NCBI RefSeq assembly: GCF_016097555.1
Contig: NC_054713.1
Location: 12,512,806 to 12,576,805, forward strand
Source of the DNA: Gigantopelta aegis
Lineage: Eukaryota > Mollusca > Gastropoda > Neomphalida > Peltospiridae
Length of the DNA stretch: 64,000 nt
Direction: 5' to 3'
In this document: positions 57,540-64,000 of the stretch, in pieces
Numbering within the stretch: the first letter of the stretch is position 1
Layout of the letters: every line of letters begins with the position of its first letter
The notes under the pieces: model-generated
What the model saw: the letters and a program-made list of their open reading frames with translations, nothing else
The model's database searches: none
What the model was told of the DNA's origin: nothing
Translations under genes and position numbers: made by a program

Positions 57540-59986
57540 AACTATCTGGGCTGTCTGTCCAGAACAGAGCGTTAGATGTTAGTGGTTAGTGAGAGAGAAG
57601 AGTGTGTAGAGGTCTTGCACCTAAAACTCACTCTGGGTGGGAGCCGGTACCGAGCTGCGAACCCAGTACCTACCAGCCTTATATCCGATGGCTTAACGAC
57701 ACCACCGAGGCAGTTAATGCGACACCACACAAGAGTGCTTCGAACGAAAATAGCCGATTGCACAGCAACCAATGACATCGTAATGTCGGGGTGTCACAAT
57801 CGGCTATTCCCGTACGAGGCACTCGTATCGTGTGTTATTGGCTTTAAAGGCGCCGTCTTAATATTGCATAATTGATGCTTCCCACCAAAACTCAGGGGTC
57901 TCGCTACATGTTATAAGCATAATACTTTGCGCCATTAAAAATTCCATAGCACCTACACCCCCACCCCCGCCTGCTGGTGCTCCCTTGCACCTGCCAGTAC
58001 AGGCGGTCCCTCATTCCCCCCCCCCCCCGCTTTCCCCCCGCTCTTGCGCCCAGGACAGGCGTGCGCTACAACAGCTTGTTCTGAATGTGCACGTAAAGCC
58101 CTATGACCTGACCTGACATCTCTTAAAGGTAGAGTCAACTCAAACAAGAGCCTTATGTGTTGGAAAGATGCACACCCGGATCACCAACACATACTGACAC
58201 TTTAACAAATGAAAAACGCGTAATTTTAGAGTTAATAATAAAAAACATGATTATTCCTGCTAACTGGGGGCAGCCATTTTGTTTCGTTTTTGTGACGTCC
58301 AATGGTATAGCTTGGGGCGAAGTGATGTCAGCTCCGTCCATCTGCTGTATGCACAGTGTAAACAAACACTCTAATTCACGACAAGGCGGTTCGCTTTCAT
58401 CAACCTGACTTGTAAAACAACATAAATGACTTGATAGTGTAATAAACTATTTAACTAAATATATGTCAGGTTACATCAATAGAACGAAATGGAGTTATAG
58501 TATTTTTCTTTATTAAAAAATCCAAAGAAATAATGCGTACTATTAGGCCTATTGGTAGGGCACGTTCGAGCAAAAACGACCACTCAGGATACCCAAGTGA
58601 TACTTTTCTTTTCTTTGGGATGACGTAATTGGTCAGTTTTGTGATTTTAGATGGGAAAGTCTACTTAATCAAGGGTTTTACAGAATTAATTACAGTAATA
58701 AAGCAGAGCGGTTGGTAATGTTCATTAGGATTTGAGGGTATCCGTGCTGTTATCACACAATACCCTGTGATCTTCATAAAAGAGGCACGTCTTTTTAGTG
58801 TGTCTAGACACAGAGGTCTGGGGACCGTTTAAATATACACTTGCCAATCAGGAACACAGGTACAGGCCATGGAAAGAAAAGACCAATTAACCAAGAAAAC
58901 ACTCCGATTAATGTTTCAGTACGTGGGTTAATTTATACATGTACGAAACATAATACAGTTATTTCAACACTTTGACAATGGTGGTTTATTTTGTATTGAA
59001 AAATAATATATAATTGGTGCTGGCTTACTAGGATGGATATTATTACAGAACATTGCGATGCATCCGCAAAAATCAGGTATGTTTTGTTTCTTCAGTTCGA
59101 AGACCAATTCCTGACGTGACACGTTAGGTATTACGTAACCACCAGCTCGCCAGAGGGCGTATTCACTGGGATGGTACAAAATGGCTGCGCCCGTTATATA
59201 TAATAGCCGTCACATTTAAACGTTTTATTAATTAACTATATGATTATACTTGTTGATATTAAGCAATAACGTGCATTATATATCGTTGAATATGCATACC
59301 AGGCCAAGTGCCTTAATTGTCCCCACCTTTAAGACTAATTTCCAATACGCCCGCCATCCATTAGCAGCGGTAGTAGTATCCGTCATCCCTTTATTTAGGC
59401 CGCCATCCAAAATCACAAGTCGTGCCATCGTCTTCAACTACCAGAGTAATCATAGTCATCGTCGTTTAACAAGACATTTTCGAAGTACTTGTACCCTGCA
59501 TATCTTAGGTACCATCTCTTCCTATAAGTGGAACCAGCTCTACTGATTCCCTCCATCTCTTTCCTGAACACTGGAGAGACCACTGAAACTATTTAACTTT
59601 TACTTTGAAATATAAACACTATACCTTCAAATATATGCTCAAAAAAGATTACAACCAAATAATTTAATTTATTGGTAGGACAACAAAAATTGTTTAAAAG
59701 ATGCACCAATCCATATATAGTAAACTCTGTTGAATATACACAAGAAAAACGACACCATTTAACTGATTTTGTATAACTGGGTGTATGCTGGTGGGCAAAT
59801 AAACCACCAAAAATATTATATACAAAGGTTTAATTATTGTGCAATACCACTAACAACTAAAAATTGGGTGGTGCATTTTCAGTATATAAATCATGCATCG
59901 ACCGCGGATTTTCAGCAAATTCTTTTTAATATCGTCTAATTTGTTTTTCTTTTCTTTCAGATCCATGGGTGTACGCTTTGTGGTGA
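38658..59986 (+). CDS. Secreted PAN/apple plus C-type lectin domain protein (6 exons)
   Basis: Exons 38658-38990, 50464-50497, 51111-51320, 52567-52674, 56110-56217 and 59961-59986 join in phase to 272 residues. Residues 1-20 are a signal peptide. Residues 27-106 look like a PAN/apple domain ([16 protein letters not shown]). Residues 126-264 are a long-form C-type lectin domain with cysteines 126/139, 157/262 and 233/254, the core WQWSDG, and Q220-P221-D222-N223. QPD in the calcium loop usually predicts galactose-type binding. The WND triplet is FLD (249-251), keeping only Asp. It is probably a soluble recognition or immune lectin, but the ligand is unproven. No transmembrane segment is seen. 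Confidence 0.87.
39300..39372 (+). repeat. Compound CA/TA microsatellite
   Basis: CACACG, TA and CA runs adjoining each other. Confidence 0.93.
39748..41450 (+). pseudogene. hAT-family transposase relic
   Basis: Pieces in order: [52 protein letters not shown], and the C-terminal dimerisation block [11 protein letters not shown]...[17 protein letters not shown]. This matches hAT transposases of the ZMYM/THAP-associated type. The relic carries an in-frame stop near 39890, a 5-bp ATGGC expansion (40217-40250), a stop at 40322 and lost frame beyond. No ends were found, so it is old. Confidence 0.72.
40217..40252 (+). repeat. (ATGGC)n microsatellite
   Basis: About seven units within the hAT relic. 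Confidence 0.95.
41459..41568 (+). mobile_element. SINE core fragment
   Basis: AAAAAGATCCCTTGCTGTTA through TTTGTTGCCCGTAACCATG. Confidence 0.65.
41570..41856 (+). mobile_element. SINE-C, nearly full length
   Basis: Head GGGATCTAGCCCAGTCGATA, then core and type-1 tail. Confidence 0.75.
42004..42089. mobile_element. Short TIR element related to 27464-28013
   Basis: AGTCAAACCTGTATTAG and inverse GTTTGACTG, with GGCCACCCAAGGGAG as in the longer relative. Confidence 0.5.
42370..42493 (+). repeat. (TATG)n microsatellite
   Basis: Three blocks of TATG repeats with short interruptions. Confidence 0.95.
42617..42700 (+). repeat. (TA)n microsatellite
   Basis: TA run with one short break, abutting Tc1 copy A. 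Confidence 0.95.
42701..44198 (+). mobile_element. Tc1-like transposon copy A
   Basis: 1498 bp between TA sites with ends CTCTTCAAAAAAAGAAACGC and its inverse. By eye only a few percent different from copy B. Confidence 0.93.
43016..44083 (+). pseudogene. Tc1 transposase copy A, frameshifted near the end
   Basis: Residues 1-299 match copy B, including the HTH region, [22 protein letters not shown] and [14 protein letters not shown] 4-nt CTTG duplication at about 43911 shifts the frame, replacing the last ~36 residues. The TATA-box position also reads TATGAAAG instead of TATAAAAG. Confidence 0.88.
44437..46508. mobile_element. 2.07-kb long-TIR element nested in a SINE
   Basis: Perfect inverted ends CAATGGGCCGATTTCATATG with extended weak inverted similarity (about 180 bp). 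Pieces of a minus SINE lie just outside both ends (44412-44436 and 46509-46600). The interior has G/C runs (44760-44800), a 40-bp duplication (45979-46065) and no transposase. Confidence 0.68.
46605..46755 (+). mobile_element. SINE remnant beside Tc1 copy B
   Basis: Diverged core (GCTCCACAGCTGGTATATC), cut by the transposon. Confidence 0.5.
46944..47014 (+). promoter_or_regulatory. Tc1 copy B promoter: three CACGTG sites and TATA box
   Basis: CACGTG at 46944, 46968 and 46983, then TATAAAAG at 47007-47014, 57 bp before the transposase ATG. Confidence 0.6.
47072..48079 (+). CDS. Tc1-type DD34E transposase, intact
   Basis: 335 residues from ATG 47072 (the frame stays open further up, but only with a GTG). 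Cut-and-paste transposase: N-terminal paired-like helix-turn-helix ([20 protein letters not shown]), the SGRPR hook at 55-59, a second DNA-binding half, then the catalytic domain with D149 (WFSDES), D237 (QHDNARPH) and E272 (PIENLWDEL). Spacing between the last two is 34, the Tc1 pattern. The glycine-rich [12 protein letters not shown] lies at 184-195. Length is normal for Tc1. The element sits in sense orientation in intron 1 of the PAN-lectin gene. Close copies A and C suggest a family active in the recent past. Confidence 0.93.
   Translation: MPRLSEPQRNNAIGRLDAGESRTAVARAFHVSPSTISRLWDRYQQHGSTRDLPRSGRPRVTTPGQDRYIRVRHLRERLTTATSTAAAIPGLRRISDQTVRNRLREVGIRARRPVRGVILTPQHRRLRLQWCQIHRQWPQLRWRQVWFSDESRFLLRRHDGRCRVYRRRGERYVANCVQEVDRFGGGSVMVWAAISHTGRTDLVHVQGNLNAQGYIDQILRPHIVPVMANANAVFQHDNARPHTARLTTAFLQNNNINVLPWPSISPDLNPIENLWDELDRRLRQRQPQPQTLPELAAALQAEWATLPRDVIRTLVASMGRRCQAVVNTRGGHTRY
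48565..49102. mobile_element. Non-autonomous Tc1/mariner-type element
   Basis: Ends CTTCAAAAAAAGTAGGGGAA and TTCCCCTATTTTTTGAAGAG (inverse), inside TA repeats. 538 bp with no transposase; terminal bases match the other Tc1 copies, inner TIR differs. Confidence 0.75.
49180..49964. mobile_element. 785-bp long-TIR element rich in ACGCATGCGT
   Basis: Ends TATGCCCTGCGCAGACGAG and inverse TATGCCCGGCGCAGACGAG continue into arrays of ACGCA/TGCGT words. The middle is AT-rich and noncoding. Confidence 0.7.
50030..50085 (+). mobile_element. SINE fragment
   Basis: TATTTCCCGTTCTAACCAGT then CCACGACTGGCATATTAAA. Confidence 0.5.
50199..50304. mobile_element. Short TA-flanked TIR element
   Basis: TACAGTGAACTGC and TACAATGAAACCTCTC (inverse) with GGTTTTGAG repeats inside. 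Confidence 0.45.
50464..50497 (+). CDS. PAN-lectin exon 2 (34-nt microexon)
   Basis: Acceptor cctttcag|AGCCTG, donor TTTCA|gtaagt. It encodes [11 protein letters not shown], a linker with cysteine 121. It is required to bring exon 3 into the lectin frame. A palindromic MITE begins 30 nt past the donor. Confidence 0.7.
50528..50636. mobile_element. GGGCCCCGTTCC foldback MITE
   Basis: Nearly perfect palindrome; GGGCCCCGTTCCACGAAGCG with its inverse, centre ATTAGGTAGTTATGCA. Confidence 0.82.
50885..51045. mobile_element. GCGGATCCAG-type MITE
   Basis: CAGAAGCGGATCCAGGAGG and inverse CAGGAACGGATCTAGG, with a C run. Confidence 0.6.
51111..51320 (+). CDS. PAN-lectin exon 3 (N-terminal half of lectin domain)
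   Basis: Acceptor ttattatcag|AGAACC, donor ACAGTG|gtgagt. Residues 123-192, [20 protein letters not shown] through [20 protein letters not shown]: the first disulfide pair, strand 1 and both helices of a C-type lectin domain. Confidence 0.85.
51335..51514. mobile_element. GCGGATCCAG-type MITE
   Basis: CAGTAGCGGATCCAGGGGGG and inverse CAGGCGCGGATACAG; begins 14 nt past the exon 3 donor. Confidence 0.62.
51750..51935. mobile_element. CAGGGCCGTAGCTAG MITE
   Basis: 15-bp perfect inverted ends, G and C runs just inside; inverse copy at 2046-2222. Confidence 0.75.
52001..52343. mobile_element. TTAA-MITE family C
   Basis: TTAAAGGCATATTGTCAC and TTAAAGGCATACTGTCAC as inverted ends. Confidence 0.77.
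52567..52674 (+). CDS. PAN-lectin exon 4 (calcium/sugar loop with QPD)
   Basis: Acceptor tatataag|GACTAC, donor CTGATG|gtatgt; phase 1 both ends. Residues 193-228 with RWQWSDGD and [15 protein letters not shown]. Confidence 0.85.
52729..52843 (-). mobile_element. SINE-B head fragment
   Basis: CACTGGCTGGATCGAGAAAT through TACCACTGGGCTACGTCC. Confidence 0.7.
52974..53272 (+). mobile_element. SINE-B, full length, type-2 tail
   Basis: GGGGCGGGACGTAGCCCGGT head through GTTAAATAAAACATTTCC. Confidence 0.85.
53290..53895. mobile_element. Cluster of four SINE pieces in alternating orientation
   Basis: Plus (53290-53368), minus (53370-53527), plus (53531-53672), minus (53680-53895), each a different part of the core or tail. 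Confidence 0.65.
53896..54309. other. PAN-lectin intron spacer
   Basis: AT-rich; no feature recognised. Confidence 0.35.
54310..54384 (-). mobile_element. SINE head remnant
   Basis: TTTGATCCTACGATCC and CCGAGTTAGGCTCC. Confidence 0.45.
54390..54485 (+). repeat. Direct repeat of ~46 bp, two copies
   Basis: TTGGATGCGGTACGGGTATT and its copy 46 bp later, each ending in CAGGGAGAG and ATTCACACTATT. Confidence 0.75.
54590..54664 (-). mobile_element. SINE tail fragment
   Basis: AAAGTTTGTTTTATTTAACG and TGTCAAACATTTGGTAATTT, broken off at the next MITE. Confidence 0.6.
54665..55485 (-). mobile_element. TTAA element family A, long form
   Basis: The outer parts match the 380-bp MITE A; about 400 bp of unrelated interior (54790-55200) is extra. 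No transposase frame visible. Confidence 0.65.
55489..55993. mobile_element. SINE-C flanked by minus SINE pieces
   Basis: 55489-55583 minus core; 55585-55917 plus SINE-C (head GGGATTTAGCTCAGTCGG, B box GGATCGAACC, A run at 55777-55800); 55925-55993 minus head. Confidence 0.75.
56110..56217 (+). CDS. PAN-lectin exon 5 (C-terminal lectin strands)
   Basis: Acceptor tattttcag|GTCCCG, donor AATACG|gtcagt; phase 1 both ends. Residues 229-264, [20 protein letters not shown] through NWSFICEY, the closing strands and last cysteines of the fold. A MITE begins 10 nt past the donor. Confidence 0.85.
56228..57017. mobile_element. TTAA-MITE family B, split by SINE-A
   Basis: TTAAAGACACATTCCTGAGT and inverse TTAAAGGGACATTACTGAGT; starts 10 nt past exon 5 donor. 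Confidence 0.77.
56587..56984 (+). mobile_element. SINE-A, full length, nested
   Basis: Flanked by a CTTAAAAATTGC duplication (about 56575 and 56981). Head lacks a few bases after CGTCGTGG. Confidence 0.87.
57073..57720 (-). mobile_element. SINE-D with triplicated body
   Basis: Minus head with tRNA-like CCTCGGTGGTGTCGTTAAGC near 57710. The body block (TTCAAGCACGCTGTC...GGTCTTGCACCTAG) occurs three times at about 180-bp spacing. The third copy holds a CA microsatellite. Confidence 0.65.
57488..57536 (+). repeat. (CA)n microsatellite
   Basis: About 24 units. Confidence 0.96.
57960..58118 (+). repeat. Dispersed repeat 3' end with TGACC tail
   Basis: CTACAACAGCTTGTTCTGAA and CCTATGACCTGACCTGAC, like 8690-8878; stops at the TTAA of the next element. 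Confidence 0.55.
58123..59332 (-). mobile_element. TTAA-flanked element family D, copy 2
   Basis: Same length and sequence as 10319-11523 but inverted; TTAA at both ends. Confidence 0.72.
59333..59960 (+). other. Last PAN-lectin intron, 3' part
   Basis: A 98-codon frame at 59250-59546 is unsupported; otherwise AT-rich with nothing recognised. Confidence 0.35.
59961..59986 (+). CDS. PAN-lectin terminal exon
   Basis: Acceptor ctttcag|ATCCAT. It adds DPWVYALW and TGA, a short tail typical of secreted lectins. It is followed by a 3' UTR ending near the AATAAA at 60224. Confidence 0.72.
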
Positions 59987-60223
59987 AATGAGGAACCAAC
60001 ATGTAGTGCTTTATTGTTCATTTACGACGTTCTTACGAGCTGAACTATCACATTGCACTTATATATTACTATGGTTTACTTCTCTTAATACATGTAATTT
60101 TAACAAAACTATGCGAATACATATAAATTTATTTATTTAAAATTTACATAACATGGATGTGGACATAAACGACAATGGTCAAGCATATGTATGTAAGGCT
60201 TTTATTTGTTCTGTACATTATTC

Positions 60224-60229
60224 AATAAA
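60224..60229 (+). terminator. Polyadenylation signal of PAN-lectin gene
   Basis: An AATAAA hexamer 238 nt after the stop codon, preceded by AT-rich 3' UTR and followed by a TG-rich stretch. Confidence 0.55.
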
Positions 60230-60245
60230 CGCGGTTTGTACAGTG

Positions 60246-61518
60246 CCGTTATGTTACTTTCTTTTCATTAATCACAGCACCCCCGAAAAAGAAAACAAAG
60301 AGTACTGGTGAGGTAGATAATACACCCGGCAGGAGTTTGTTGGACAACCATAAATATTAATAAAAATGTTACAGGTATGATTCAATTCCAATTATGTGAA
60401 TATAGACAAATTATTTGATTTATTTTTATCACAATAACCTAGTAATTGTATGCAACACACTACCATCCCAAGTTGTTCCTACATGTGAGGTTTGATGGTC
60501 CTGTATGCATCTGTATGCAAGATATGGTCCGGGGAAAAAAAGAGTTAATAGACGGATGTACGGACAATGCCAAACCATAACACGACCCATCATAGACGGG
60601 CGTATAAAAAAAAAAAGAGAGAACCCCGAAAAGATCTTCAAAGACGGTGCACACAAAAACACGACACCGCAAAACAAAGTGGTGTAAAAGCAATGAGAGT
60701 AGAAACATGGATGACAGGCAAGAACGTTTAACGACCTCGGGTCACTCTAAACTGTGGCCATTTGATGAAACTTGGTCTACAGTATAAGAGGACCACTGTT
60801 GCCACCACACAGGCTACTCCCTCTTGCAAGCGACATTATGTATTTCCACACAGGATAGTACATATTCTGGCACCAAGGTTGTACCTAGCTTAAAATGTCC
60901 GGGGGAGTGGAGGGAGAAGTAAAATAAAAAACAAGAGATACAGAGGTGTTACTCAAGACAAAAAGACCACCACCACCCCCCTACCAATCAAATAGATAAA
61001 TCCTGGGTACAATATCAAAGACAATGTTCCTATCACGAAGTTCCCAAGGAGAGGGGTAAGGGGGGAATCTGAAAAACTTTAAATTACCTGTATTTATTAA
61101 TGCCCAAGTTGTTTTAATATATATATTAGAATCTTGTTGGCTCAAAAAGAAATGGCCGTATACACCGCAACGCTCGAACCAAAAATGTTTCAGAGTTAAA
61201 CTTACAGGATGTTGACCGAATGGTTAGGTCGAACTATCCGATGGGTCGTGGAACACTTCCTTGAGCACCGACGAGGTTCGAACCAACGGGATCCAACAGT
61301 ATATATATATATCCTTAGTCTTTAATTCCAATGCCTCAAAAGAGCAGTGTCACTAACCACTCGCAACCATTGAACCCTGTTTTGGACAAATGGCTGATGT
61401 GTGTGCCCAGTACAGTATTCTTTAACCGTAATATATAAGCATAAAATACTAATTAAAAATAGGAAACAGAATAAAGGTTCTCATTAACAGGAAAGTTTGA
61501 CCACCAGTAGTGTAGTAG
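60246..61518. other. Downstream spacer
   Basis: Contains a weak minus SINE core remnant (about 60775-60870) and a degenerate tRNA-like stretch at 61212-61288 (B box GGTTCGAACC). No gene. Confidence 0.35.
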
Positions 61519-64000
61519 TACAGATATTAATGGTAATTTAGGTTTGTGATTCTAAATATGAAAAAATATAAAATGTCTAATGAGTACAGATATTAATGGT
61601 AATTTAGGTTTGTGATTCTAAATATGAACAAATATAAAATGTCTAATGAGTACAGATATTAATGGTAATTTAGGTTTGTGATTCTAAATATGAACACATA
61701 TAAAATGTCTAGTCTGTACAGATATTAATGGTAATTTAGGTTTGTGATTCTAAATATGAATACATATAAAATGTCTAGTCTGTACAGATATTAATGGTAA
61801 TTTAGGTTTGTGATTCTAAATATGAACACATATAAAATGTTTAGTCTGTACAGATATTAATGGTAATTTAGGTTTGTGATTCTAAATATGAACACATATA
61901 AAATGTCTAATGAGTACAGATATTAATGGTAATTTAGGTTTGTGATTCTAAATATGAACACATATAAAATGTCTAATGAGTACAGATATTAATGGTAATT
62001 TAGGTTTGTGATTCTAAATATGAACACATATAAAATGTCTAGTCTGTACAGATATTAATGGTAATTTAGGTTTGTGATTCTAAATATGAACACATATAAA
62101 ATGTCTAGTCTGTACAGATATTAATGGTAATTTAGGTTTGTGATTCTAAATATGAACACATATAAAATGTCTAATCAGTACAGATATTAATGGTAATTTA
62201 GGTTTGTGATTCTAAATATGAACACATATAAAATGTCTAATCAGTACAGATATTAATGGTAATTTAGGTTTGTGATTCTAAATATGAACACATATAAAAT
62301 GTCTAGTCTGTACAGATATTAATGGTAATTTAGGTTTGTGATTCTAAATATGAAGACATAAAATGTCTAATCAGTACAGATATTAATGGTAATTTAGGTT
62401 TGTGATTCTAAATATGAACACATATAAAATGTCTAATCAGTACAGATATTAATGGTAATTTAGGTTTGTGATTCTAAATATGAACACATATAAAATGTCT
62501 AATGAGTACAGATATTAATGGTAATTTAGGTTTGTGATTCTAAATATGAACACATATAAAATGTCTAGTCTGTACAGATATTAATGGTAATTTAGGTTTG
62601 TGATTCTAAATATGAAGACATAAAATGTCTAATCAGTACAGATATTAATGGTAATTTAGGTTTGTGATTCTAAATATGAAGACATAAAATGTCTAATCAG
62701 TACAGATATTAATGGTAATTTAGGTTTGTGATTCTAAATATGAAGACATAAAATGTCTAATCAGTACAGATATTAATGGTAATTTAGGTTTGTGATTCTA
62801 AATATGAACACATATAAAATGTCTAATCAGTACAGATATTAATGGTAATTTAGGTTTGTGATTCTAAATATGAACACATATAAAATGTCTAGTCTGTACA
62901 GATATTAATGGTAATTTAGGTTTGTGATTCTAAATATGAAGACATAAAATGTCTAATCAGTACAGATATTAATGGTAATTTAGGTTTGTGATTCTAAATA
63001 TGAAGACATAAAATGTCTAATCAGTACAGATATTAATGGTAATTTAGGTTTGTGATTCTAAATATGAACACATATAAAATGTCTAATGAGTACAGATATT
63101 AATGGTAATTTAGGTTTGTGATTCTAAATATGAACACATATAAAATGTCTAGTCTGTACAGATATTAATGGTAATTTAGGTTTGTGATTCTAAATATGAA
63201 CACATATAAAATGTCTAGTCTGTACAGATATTAATGGTAATTTAGGTTTGTGATTCTAAATATGAACACATATAAAATGTCTAGTCTGTACAGATATTAA
63301 TGGTAATTTAGGTTTGTGATTCTAAATATGAAGACATAAAATGTCTAATCAGTACAGATATTAATGGTAATTTAGGTTTGTGATTCTAAATATGAAGACA
63401 TAAAATGTCTAATCAGTACAGATATTAATGGTAATTTAGGTTTGTGATTCTAAATATGAAGACATAAAATGTCTAATCAGTACAGATATTAATGGTAATT
63501 TAGGTTTGTGATTCTAAATATGAACACATATAAAATGTCTAATCAGTACAGATATTAATGGTAATTTAGGTTTGTGATTCTAAATATGAACACATATAAA
63601 ATGTCTAATGAGTACAGATATTAATGGTAATTTAGGTTTGTGATTCTAAATATGAACACATATAAAATGTCTAATGAGTACAGATATTAATGGTAATTTA
63701 GGTTTGTGATTCTAAATATGAACACATATAAAATGTCTAGTCTGTACAGATATTAATGGTAATTTAGGTTTGTGATTCTAAATATGAAGACATAAAATGT
63801 CTAATCAGTACAGATATTAATGGTAATTTAGGTTTGTGATTCTAAATATGAAGACATAAAATGTCTAATCAGTACAGATATTAATGGTAATTTAGGTTTG
63901 TGATTCTAAATATGAAGACATAAAATGTCTAATCAGTACAGATATTAATGGTAATTTAGGTTTGTGATTCTAAATATGAACACATATAATGTCTAATCTG
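61519..64000 (+). repeat. Satellite/minisatellite array, 62/66-bp units, about 38 copies
   Basis: The unit starts TACAGATATTAATGGTAATT. It comes as a 66-bp form (GAACACATATAAAATG) and a 62-bp form (GAAGACATAAAATG), each ending TAATGAG, TAGTCTG or TAATCAG. It runs past the window end. Confidence 0.97.

Noticed and set aside
59250-59546. 98-codon frame before the last lectin exon
   Set aside because: Starts inside the family D element and shows no recognisable domain; no splice signals link it to the lectin gene.
61212-61288. tRNA-Leu-like candidate
   Set aside because: B box GGTTCGAACC is present, but the T stem and acceptor stem do not pair well; probably an old SINE head.
61519-64000. CRISPR-like array
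   Set aside because: Units are contiguous tandem repeats with no unique spacers, in an intron-bearing animal genome.

Overview
The window looks like a stretch of mollusc nuclear genome, probably a marine gastropod. This is an inference from four intron-bearing animal genes, very dense tRNA-derived SINEs with the shared core found in mollusc genomes, many TIR/MITE elements, Tc1 transposons and long TA, GA and poly-G runs. There is no bacterial, organellar or CRISPR signal, and I recognised no LTR retroelement or other virus-like copy.

Layout. 1-4731: the first two coding exons of a p24/TMED cargo-receptor gene on the minus strand, running off the left edge, with a degraded Tc1 copy, SINEs and MITEs in its intron. 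5263-5624: a broken MADF-domain gene. 9411-10001: a single-exon minus-strand CCDC115 (V-ATPase assembly factor). 13969-26001: a complete eight-exon FBXO42 (F-box plus Kelch, SCF ubiquitin ligase receptor) on the plus strand. 26002-37870: about 12 kb of intergenic repeats. 38658-59986: a six-exon plus-strand gene for a secreted protein with a signal peptide, a PAN/apple domain and a C-type lectin domain carrying QPD. Its 11.5 kb first intron holds a hAT relic, two nearly identical Tc1 elements (one with an intact transposase) and several long-TIR elements. 61519-64000: an unfinished satellite array of about 38 units of 62 or 66 bp.

The four genes have unrelated cellular jobs (early secretory traffic, V-ATPase assembly, ubiquitination, extracellular recognition) and show no operon-like link. 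What ties the window together is mobile DNA. At least four TTAA-flanked MITE families, several palindromic elements and SINEs with three different tRNA-like heads are nested in one another.

The most unusual points are these. (1) Both edges of FBXO42 exon 7, including its splice sites, are tandemly amplified in the flanking introns. (2) A 1.37 kb SINE-flank-MITE-SINE chimera with a target-site duplication is inserted in that array, and most of it matches a locus 12 kb away. (3) Unrelated MITEs lie 10-30 bp inside four introns, just after 5' splice sites. (4) TA-target transposons lie inside TA microsatellites. Exon coordinates were set by eye from homology, GT/AG signals and reading phase; every junction keeps frame.
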